A stretch of DNA of 6,539 nucleotides. Source: SKVR01 sp964589855. GTDB taxonomy: Bacteria > Bacteroidota > Bacteroidia > Bacteroidales > UBA7960. The notes beneath the pieces are model-generated. The model saw nothing but the letters and a program-made list of their open reading frames with translations. It made no database searches and had not been told where the DNA came from. Where the stretch lies: positions 1 to 6,539 of the forward strand of contig CAZPVB010000209.1 of the NCBI GenBank assembly GCA_964589855.1. Direction: 5' to 3'. The position numbers and the translations under genes were made by a program. Positions 1-5,997 of the stretch are shown here, in pieces; positions within the stretch are counted from its first letter, which is position 1; each line of letters begins with the position of its first letter.

Positions 1-1218
1 GCAACCTCAGATCCTGCTTCAGGCAGCATTGTAGATATCAGCCAACCTTTTGACATTACAGTGATTGCTGAAAATGGAGCTGAAAATGTTTACACCCTCT
101 ACACCGAGACAGGAGAGCAGGAAACAGGTGTGCGAGCATTTTGGATACCCGATCCCTCGCATTCATCCTTTCTGAAAACTTATGAGGATATGCAGGAGGG
201 TGTTGCTCTGGCAAAAGAACTCAACTTCAACACTTTGTATGTAGTTGCCTGGGCAAAAACCCGTACGCTTTATCCCAGCCAGGTGTTAGCAGACCATTCA
301 ACTTACAGCACAGACCGCGAAGGAATGTTTACCCCTGATTATCCGGGCGATCCGCTCGCAGATCTGATAGAAATTTCACATGCAGAAGGTTTAAAAGTGA
401 TCCTGTGGTATGAATATGGTTTTATGGCAAGATGGGGCGCGGCTCCTACTCCCGATAATGACAGAATACTTGCCGTAAATCCTGATTGGGTAGGTATCAA
501 CAGCCAGGGAGAACCTTCCAACTACAACGGCACAGATTTTTACTACAATGCATACAACTCCAATGTTCAGCAATTTATGCTCGACCTGATCATGGAGGCG
601 GTAAACAATTACGATATCGACGGTGTACAGGGCGATGACAGACTGCCCGCCATGCCCCGCAATTCGGGATATGATGAGTATACCATAAACAGGTATAAAG
701 CAGAACATGACGGAGAAGAACCACCCTCAAATTTTAATGCCACAGCATGGGTAAACTGGCGTGCAGACATACTCAATAGTTTTGGAGAAGAGATATTCAA
801 TACCGTGAAGGCCGCCAAACCCGAAGTATTGGTTACCAACTCCCCCAACCCCTATCCATGGGCTTTCCAAAACCTGATGCAGGAATGGCCGGAATGGCTG
901 GATGCCGGTGCTGTTGAGATTCTTTCCGTACAATGTTATCGATACAATATATCTGCATACCGCTCTACCATCAACGAGGTAAAATCATACTTTACCAGTC
1001 ATGGCGATGCCAATCTCGAAAGACTTTCTCCAGGGATTATCCTTTACGGATCTGCCGGGTTGACCGACCCCGATTTAATTGTTGAAAAGATGAGATACAA
1101 CAGAACCATTGGCATTACAGGTGAATCTTTCTTTTATGATGTACCATTGAAAGACGAAAGGATCAAACGGGTAATGAAGGCAATGTATCCTGGTCCGGCA
1201 ATATTTCCCGAATTTTAA
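1..1218 (+). CDS. 5'-truncated secreted/surface protein with C-terminal glycosyl-hydrolase-like 10 (GHL10) domain
   Basis: The reading frame is open from base 1, so the gene starts upstream of the window; the GTG at 61 is an internal Val codon, not a start. Counting base 1 as residue 1, 405 residues are visible. Residues 1-38 follow the pattern of DUF5018-like Bacteroidota beta-sandwich repeats (sP.sG..vDiSqP..ItV.AenG...YTLy). From residue 43 (GVRAFW) to the end is a GHL10/PF02638-type TIM barrel. Landmarks are FNTLYVVAW, a DPLADLIEISHAEGLKV segment, WYE with Glu138, NNYDIDGVQGDD with Asp205, Asp207, Asp212 and Asp213, then RLPAMP, and VQCYRY near 310-315. Known family members include B. subtilis YngK and E. 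coli DigH, which cleaves denuded peptidoglycan glycan strands. Secretion is inferred from the architecture, since the signal peptide would lie upstream. Where the neighbouring paralogue has the usual D..vPQvY strand, this copy has Glu306 and Val310, so its specificity may differ. The family call is firm; the substrate is unknown. Confidence 0.9.
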   Translation, partial: ATSDPASGSIVDISQPFDITVIAENGAENVYTLYTETGEQETGVRAFWIPDPSHSSFLKTYEDMQEGVALAKELNFNTLYVVAWAKTRTLYPSQVLADHSTYSTDREGMFTPDYPGDPLADLIEISHAEGLKVILWYEYGFMARWGAAPTPDNDRILAVNPDWVGINSQGEPSNYNGTDFYYNAYNSNVQQFMLDLIMEAVNNYDIDGVQGDDRLPAMPRNSGYDEYTINRYKAEHDGEEPPSNFNATAWVNWRADILNSFGEEIFNTVKAAKPEVLVTNSPNPYPWAFQNLMQEWPEWLDAGAVEILSVQCYRYNISAYRSTINEVKSYFTSHGDANLERLSPGIILYGSAGLTDPDLIVEKMRYNRTIGITGESFFYDVPLKDERIKRVMKAMYPGPAIFPEF

Positions 1219-1241
1219 ACCGTATACCGTATTATCTGCAC

Positions 1242-2711
1242 ATGACCAACAGAGCAACCAGCATAGACGCCTTAAGAGGCATGGCGATCATTGGGATGGT
1301 TCTTTCCGGAACCATTTCACGTGATCCGCAATTGCCCGCCTGGTTGTTTCATGCACAGATCGCTCCTCCGGATTTTATTTTTGATCCGGAAATACCCGGC
1401 ATAACATGGGTTGATCTCGTTTTTCCCTTTTTTCTTTTTGCGATGGGAATGGCATTTCCTTTTGCTATGAATAAGCAACTCGAAAAAGGGGTTAAAGAAA
1501 AAAAACTACTCCGCAAAATCATCCTACGCTCTTTAAAATTATTTGTTTTTGCCGTAATGCTGGCGCATTTGTCGCCCTTTCATTACCCACAGGAGATGGG
1601 TTGGATAAGATACATGATGGGCATACTGGCATTTACAGGATTTTGGATGGCTTTTTCCAGATTTCCCCTGTGGAAAACCCATGAAACAAAAATAAATCTT
1701 GCAGGGTATATTGTTTTGTTTCTGTTGGCTTTCCTGCGGGTTGAGATCTGGGATCTGCCATTTTCTGTTCATAAAAATGATATCATCATACTGGTATTGG
1801 CAAATATGGCGCTCTTTGGTGCCATTATATGGCTGTTTACCCGTAATAATCTATATCAGCGCCTTGCAATTCTTACCCTATATTTTGCAGTGCGTTTCAC
1901 CCATTCAGAAACAGATTCCTGGAATCAAATGATTTGGGATTTTAATCTTTTACAATTCTTTGGTGAGTATTTGCCGGGATTAAGTAATGCTTTGCAACAA
2001 ATCGGCATAGATGTAAACAAAACCATCTTTTATCACCCTGAGTACCTGAAATATCTGATGATCGTAATCCCGGGTACAATTGCCGGAGACCTGCTTTATA
2101 CTGGGCTACGGGAAAAAATATCCTACGACCGGCAACCCCTACAAAGCGTTTTTCCTGTAATGGCAGCAATCCTTTTCCTGAATATTGCCCTGAACCTGTG
2201 GGGATTGCTCAGCAGAAATATTGATTTTGTGTGGATCATGAATATTCTCTCCGTTTCCCTCCTTTTGTGGTTGTCAGGAAAAGGAAAGTTTCGCCATCTG
2301 CAACAATACAGAAAGATATTGAATTGGAGTGTTTTCTGGTTGCTCCTTGGATTGTTCTTTGAAACCTTTGAACGAGGGATCAAAAAAGATCCCTCTACAA
2401 TCAGTTATTTCTTCATGACTTCAGGTTTGTCAGGATTTGCCATGATTATTTTCAGCATCCTTCAACCTTTATTAATACCCGGGCGCCTCATGGGTTTTAT
2501 AAGCCAAACGGGCATGAATCCTATGGTTGGATATGTGGCTGCAACCTTTTTCGTAATGCCCGTGCTCTGTTTTTTACAGATCTTACCCTGGATCGACCAG
2601 TGGTACCTTGCCTGGCCCTGGGCCGGGCTTCTGAGAGGAATAGTACTGACAACTCTCACAATATTGGTAACCGTTTACAGTGTGCGTTGGAAATTCTATT
2701 GGAAAACCTGA
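1242..2711 (+). CDS. Multi-pass membrane acyltransferase, DUF5009 / HGSNAT (NagX)-like
   Basis: This 489-residue protein has about 11-14 hydrophobic segments spread along its length. The N-terminus has the family signature RATSIDALRG at 4-13, which supports the ATG at 1242. It is followed by His37 in the WLFHA segment and by GITWVDLVFPFFLF at 53-66, typical of DUF5009 and the related heparan-alpha-glucosaminide N-acetyltransferases. A conserved GMNPMVGYVA motif precedes the last membrane pair. Family knowledge: HGSNAT moves acetyl from cytosolic acetyl-CoA to glucosamine on the far side of the membrane, using a His near this N-terminal region. By analogy His37 is the candidate catalytic residue here (inference). 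The gene begins 23 bases after the upstream GHL10 gene with no Shine-Dalgarno site, and may be co-transcribed with it. Lying between two glycosidase-like genes, it probably acylates a sugar in the inner membrane or periplasm. The acceptor is unknown. Confidence 0.88.
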   Translation: MTNRATSIDALRGMAIIGMVLSGTISRDPQLPAWLFHAQIAPPDFIFDPEIPGITWVDLVFPFFLFAMGMAFPFAMNKQLEKGVKEKKLLRKIILRSLKLFVFAVMLAHLSPFHYPQEMGWIRYMMGILAFTGFWMAFSRFPLWKTHETKINLAGYIVLFLLAFLRVEIWDLPFSVHKNDIIILVLANMALFGAIIWLFTRNNLYQRLAILTLYFAVRFTHSETDSWNQMIWDFNLLQFFGEYLPGLSNALQQIGIDVNKTIFYHPEYLKYLMIVIPGTIAGDLLYTGLREKISYDRQPLQSVFPVMAAILFLNIALNLWGLLSRNIDFVWIMNILSVSLLLWLSGKGKFRHLQQYRKILNWSVFWLLLGLFFETFERGIKKDPSTISYFFMTSGLSGFAMIIFSILQPLLIPGRLMGFISQTGMNPMVGYVAATFFVMPVLCFLQILPWIDQWYLAWPWAGLLRGIVLTTLTILVTVYSVRWKFYWKT

Positions 2712-2855
2712 TCCTTTTTCAAAGAATCATTGTCTCAACAAGATTTTGCAGATGCCGGTTAAAAAGAAAAAACGACAAGAAATAAAACAAAGAAAAAGAT
2801 TCTCAAACAGGATAAAATTCATCAAAACATTCTTTCAAATAAAACTAACAAGCAT
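2712..2855 (+). other. A-rich intergenic gap before the GHL10 lipoprotein gene
   Basis: This is the only gap longer than 25 bases between the six main genes. I see no Bacteroidota-type promoter (TTTG, about 20 bases, TAnnTTTG) and no good sigma-70 pair. An imperfect hairpin can be drawn at 2720-2748 with a TTGT/ACAA core, CTCA loop and outer A/T pairs, but no T-run follows it, so a terminator is doubtful. The second half, about 2761-2855, is strongly A-rich, as is common in translation-initiation regions of Bacteroidota, and there is no Shine-Dalgarno match before the ATG at 2856. A start of transcription here is possible but unproven. Confidence 0.35.
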
Positions 2856-2859
2856 ATGA
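2752..2859 (+). CDS. Candidate 35-codon highly basic small ORF, overlapping the GHL10 lipoprotein start
   Basis: An ATG at 2752 opens a 35-residue frame with no internal stop. It begins MPVKKKKRQEIKQRKRF and is rich in Lys/Arg, with only one acidic residue. Its TGA at 2857-2859 lies inside the ATGA of the following start (ATG 2856-2858), a geometry typical of translational coupling. Against it: the region is A-rich, so Lys codons arise by composition alone; no ribosome-binding site is visible; and I recognise no homologue. It could be a leader peptide coupling initiation of the lipoprotein gene, or simply chance. Confidence 0.15.
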   Translation: MPVKKKKRQEIKQRKRFSNRIKFIKTFFQIKLTSI

Positions 2860-4001
2860 AGCAGGCATTTTACTTGATTTTATTTCTTCTTTTGATCTCT
2901 TGCGATACACCTGAAGAGCAAACAGAAAAAGAGAGAACAAACAAGTATGTAAAAGGATACAACGAACCAGTAAGAGGAGTTTGGCTGACCAATGTAGCCA
3001 GCGATGCCATGTATTCTAAAGAAAATATCGCGAAAGCGGTTGCTTATTGTCATGAGTTGGGTATCAATACCCTTTTTGTGGTTACCTGGAACAAGGCCAT
3101 GACCATGTATCGATCGGAAATCATGAAAGATTTAACGGGTTTTGAAACAGAGCCGGAGTTGGATCCTGAAAATACCGGCCGCGATGCATTGCAGGAAGTA
3201 ATTGACGAAGCTAAAAAATACAATATGAAAGTAATCGCCTGGTTTGAATTTGGGTTTTCCTCCTCCTACCAGGAAAACGGTGGCATTTTACTGGAAAAAA
3301 AACCACACTGGGCATCACTTAATGCACAGGGAGAACTAACCACCAAAAATGGTTTTGAATGGATGAATGCGCTAAACCAGGAAGTACAGGATTTTATTCT
3401 TTCCCTAATCCTGGAAGTGGTAAACAACTATGATGTTGATGGCATACAGGGCGATGACCGTTTACCTGCTATGCCTTCAGAAGGAGGATACAATCCTGAA
3501 ATAATAGAAAAATACCAACAAGACAATTTTGGGGAAGTACCTCCGGATTATTTCAAAGATTACAACTGGATACAATGGAGATCCGAAATTTTGAATGACT
3601 TTATGAAACGGATTTATTCAGAAGTAAAAACTGCCGATCCGGAATGTTTGGTCTCTATGTCGCCCAGTATTTTCCCATGGTCGAAAGAAGAGTATCTGCA
3701 GGATTGGCCCACCTGGGTGAATTTTGGGTACACCGATATGATTGTACCACAGGTTTACCGCAGAGATTCTCTCGCCTATACCCGCACACTGGAAGCACAA
3801 CTCAGATATATTCTCCCCGAAAAGCTTTACCAGTTCTACCCTGGAATCCTGATCAGAGTAGGCGATGAACAACCTTCCGAAGAACTTTTGCAATACAAAC
3901 TCAATGAAAACCGCCGGTTAGGTTTTCAGGGCGAGGTGTTCTTCTTTTATGAAGGGTTGGATAAGTATTCTGAAATCCTAAAAGATACATACCATGAATG
4001 A
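2856..4001 (+). CDS. GHL10 family lipoprotein (glycosyl-hydrolase-like 10), paralogue of the protein at the window start
   Basis: The 381-residue protein starts with a short lipoprotein signal: Lys2, a Leu/Ile-rich core at 6-14, and lipobox LIS before Cys16, so the start at 2856 fits well. Cys16 is followed by DTPEEQTEKE, an acidic stretch resembling Bacteroidota lipoprotein export signals, which suggests surface exposure (inference). From about residue 39 (VRGVW) to the C-terminus it is one GHL10 TIM barrel. Landmarks are INTLFVVTW, WFE with Glu131, NNYDVDGIQGDD with Asp193, Asp195, Asp200 and Asp201, then RLPAMP, and TDMIVPQVY at 293-301. It aligns along its length with the barrel at 130-1215 and is clearly homologous by eye, but it lacks the beta-sandwich segment. 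The family includes YngK and the peptidoglycan-glycan hydrolase DigH. Its stop overlaps the next gene by 8 bases (ATGAATGA), implying coupled translation. Substrate unknown. Confidence 0.92.
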   Translation: MKQAFYLILFLLLISCDTPEEQTEKERTNKYVKGYNEPVRGVWLTNVASDAMYSKENIAKAVAYCHELGINTLFVVTWNKAMTMYRSEIMKDLTGFETEPELDPENTGRDALQEVIDEAKKYNMKVIAWFEFGFSSSYQENGGILLEKKPHWASLNAQGELTTKNGFEWMNALNQEVQDFILSLILEVVNNYDVDGIQGDDRLPAMPSEGGYNPEIIEKYQQDNFGEVPPDYFKDYNWIQWRSEILNDFMKRIYSEVKTADPECLVSMSPSIFPWSKEEYLQDWPTWVNFGYTDMIVPQVYRRDSLAYTRTLEAQLRYILPEKLYQFYPGILIRVGDEQPSEELLQYKLNENRRLGFQGEVFFFYEGLDKYSEILKDTYHE

Positions 4002-4485
4002 AAAATCCGTACAGGTATCAGATCCTGTTTTTAAAAAGCTGAACTACAAAAACCACGATGATGTTTTTGTTATCAATGCACCTGAATCTTTCCATCCGCA
4101 CACAGAAGCCATGCAGGCAATCACCCGGGTGCATACTGCTCATGACGGTCAACAAAAGATCTCCTTCGGGTTAATCTTTGTAAAGGAACAGGAAGAGATC
4201 GAATTTGCCGCTGAAAACATCATCCCTCACCTGGAAGGCGATGCGGTTTTCTGGGCCGCCTATCCCAAAAAATCATCCAAAAAATATACCTGTAACTTTA
4301 ACCGCGACAGCGGATGGGAACCCTTTGGTGAGAAAGATATGGAGGGGGTGAGACAGGTTTCCGTTGATGAAGACTGGAGCGCATTAAGATTCAGAAAAAC
4401 ACAATACATTCAGAAAATTACCAGAAGAGAGAGCTTTGCACTCTCACAAAGTGGAAAAAACAGAACCACCCAAATAGGAAAATAA
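3994..4485 (+). CDS. DUF3052-like small cytoplasmic protein
   Basis: This 163-residue soluble protein has no signal peptide or membrane segment. Features recalled from DUF3052-family proteins are all present in order: a KLNYK...VFVINAPESF strand near 15-33, a hydrophobic FGLIFVK strand followed by a Glu-rich helix, then FWAAYPKKSSKKY at 86-98, NFNRDSGW at 101-108, and VDEDWSALRFRK at 124-135. In the family the PKKSS and DEDWSALKF motifs are the hallmarks. Its function is unknown, and I do not assign one. About 28 residues of polar, basic tail follow the core. The start is taken from its 8-base overlap with the lipoprotein gene, and the permease gene follows after 6 bases, so it is embedded in the operon. 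A regulatory or accessory role is possible but not shown. Confidence 0.85.
   Translation: MNEKSVQVSDPVFKKLNYKNHDDVFVINAPESFHPHTEAMQAITRVHTAHDGQQKISFGLIFVKEQEEIEFAAENIIPHLEGDAVFWAAYPKKSSKKYTCNFNRDSGWEPFGEKDMEGVRQVSVDEDWSALRFRKTQYIQKITRRESFALSQSGKNRTTQIGK
4476..4480 (+). promoter_or_regulatory. Possible ribosome binding site for the permease gene
   Basis: AGGAA ends 11 bases before the ATG at 4492, within the last codons of the DUF3052-like gene, and is followed by an A-run. It is the best Shine-Dalgarno-like match before any start in the window. The spacing is slightly long, so it is a weak call. Confidence 0.3.
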
Positions 4486-4491
4486 AAAAAT

Positions 4492-5985
4492 ATGGAAACA
4501 CTGCAAGCAATAGCATTACTCGTAGTATTTGTAGTCATTACCCTGTTGATGTCCAAGAGAATATGGCCTGCCCTGCTGGCAATGCCAATTTTGGCTGTAC
4601 TGATTGCACTCATTGCAGGCATCAGACCGCAGGATATCTTTCAGTACATTATCGGCGAAGGATCATTGCGACTCACCGAACCCATAGTTATCTCAATGTT
4701 TGGAGGAGTTTTAAGTGTATTGATGCAAAAAACCGGAATTGCTGAGGGATTCATAAAAAAAGGGGCAGAACTCTCAGGCGACAATCCATTGGTGATTGCT
4801 TTTGTGATGTTTTTGTTTATCATCCTGCTCTTTACCACGCTGGGTGGTTTGGGTGCCATGATCATGGTGGGCGCCATTGTATTGCCCATTCTCACCTCGG
4901 TAGGCATCGGGCGACTTACAGCGGCGGTTGTCATGCTCATGGGAGTAAACATAGGGGGTATGTTCAATGTGGGAAACTGGTCGTTGTACATGAACTCCCT
5001 TAATTTGTCGCAACAAGAAGTAGTACAATTCATATTGGTTATTTTCAGTATCGTATTTACAGGATCGCTGATCTATATCATCATTCAATTGTACCGCGAT
5101 GGGTTCAATCTTTCCGCAGGAAACATTCTTAAAAGTTTAGGAATCATTGCATTGGGCGCCGGAATCATTTTTGGTTTTATATACCTGTCCGATAATATTG
5201 AATTTTCTGAAGAAACACAAACAATATTTGATCTGGCGAGGGATGTTTTTTATTATCTTTTCCTTACCGCCATGCTGGCCCTGTTCGTTCATGCCGGTGT
5301 AAGAGCATTTAACCATCGCAACAAAAATAAGAATCCACTACACTGGACAGCTGTTTTCACCCCCATCATACCCCTGATTCTAATTCTTTTTTTCGGTGTA
5401 AACTTTCTTTCTGCCTTTATTCTGGGTATTGCCTATGCCTATATGATCACTTACCGGCAAGACAATATCAGCACGCTCATCAAATCACTGATTGAAGGTT
5501 CGGCAGTTGTCTTGCCTGCTGTTATCCTTATGTTTGGTATTGGATGGTTGCTGGTATCTGTTATTGGACCTACCAACATGAGTCAGGAGTACCTGATGGA
5601 AAACTATGGAACTACCATCTGGCCGGTAAGAGAACTGATGGTACCCTTTGTGGAGCGGATTATCCCGAACAATGGATGGATGTATGTAATCACCTTTGTT
5701 ACCCTCGCTCCCCTTGCCCTTTATCGTGGTCCGCTCAATGTATGGGGAATGGGATTTGGCATTGCATCCATCATGATGGCAGCAGGAATGCCTTCAGGCG
5801 CCATCCTGGGCATCTTATGGTCAGTTGGTCAGTTGCAGGGAATATCCGATCCCACCAATCTGCAAAATGTATGGATCGCCAATGAAATGAAAATAGACGT
5901 ACAGAAGATCTTATACAACACATTGCCATATTCCTGGATTTTTGCTTTTCTGGGATTGATAGCAGCAGCAATCATGTATTTTTAA
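4492..5985 (+). CDS. Multi-pass permease, probably ion-transporter superfamily (CitMHS/GntP/DcuC-like)
   Basis: The 497-residue protein is hydrophobic throughout, with about 12 predicted membrane segments and no signal peptide. Its layout suggests two related halves. The first half has MFGGVLSVL at 69-77, a TTLGGLGAMI segment with a Gly pair at 118-119, and VNIGGMFNVGNW at 152-163. The second half has YRGPLNVWGMG at 411-421 and SDPTNLQNVWIAN at 452-464. Small-residue, Asn-rich re-entrant motifs of this kind are usual in secondary transporters for organic anions (citrate, gluconate, C4-dicarboxylates), but I cannot fix the subfamily. It starts 6 bases after the DUF3052-like gene and ends 12 bases before a hydantoinase gene in the same frame. 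The natural inference is that it imports the substrate of that hydrolase or exports its product. An alternative is an uncharacterised permease family with only this general fold. Confidence 0.85.
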   Translation: METLQAIALLVVFVVITLLMSKRIWPALLAMPILAVLIALIAGIRPQDIFQYIIGEGSLRLTEPIVISMFGGVLSVLMQKTGIAEGFIKKGAELSGDNPLVIAFVMFLFIILLFTTLGGLGAMIMVGAIVLPILTSVGIGRLTAAVVMLMGVNIGGMFNVGNWSLYMNSLNLSQQEVVQFILVIFSIVFTGSLIYIIIQLYRDGFNLSAGNILKSLGIIALGAGIIFGFIYLSDNIEFSEETQTIFDLARDVFYYLFLTAMLALFVHAGVRAFNHRNKNKNPLHWTAVFTPIIPLILILFFGVNFLSAFILGIAYAYMITYRQDNISTLIKSLIEGSAVVLPAVILMFGIGWLLVSVIGPTNMSQEYLMENYGTTIWPVRELMVPFVERIIPNNGWMYVITFVTLAPLALYRGPLNVWGMGFGIASIMMAAGMPSGAILGILWSVGQLQGISDPTNLQNVWIANEMKIDVQKILYNTLPYSWIFAFLGLIAAAIMYF

Positions 5986-5997
5986 TTTTTGGTAAAA

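Noticed and set aside
61..63. GTG as the start of the first gene
   Set aside because: The same frame is open to base 1 and codes for a recognisable beta-sandwich segment, so the gene continues upstream and this is an internal Val codon.
391..708. 105-codon open frame on the minus strand
   Set aside because: It is antisense to the conserved GHL10 barrel and shows no recognisable motif.
1219..1232. Short direct repeat ACCGTAT-ACCGTAT after the first gene
   Set aside because: A single 7-base tandem copy is easily due to chance and shows no link to a regulatory site or mobile element.
2720..2748. Imperfect hairpin as an intrinsic terminator after the acyltransferase gene
   Set aside because: The stem is A/T-rich with bulges, and the sequence after it (CAGATGCCGG) has no T-run.
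4641..5033. 130-codon open frame on the minus strand
   Set aside because: It lies fully inside the permease gene and reads as the reverse of membrane-segment codons, with no family resemblance and no promoter.
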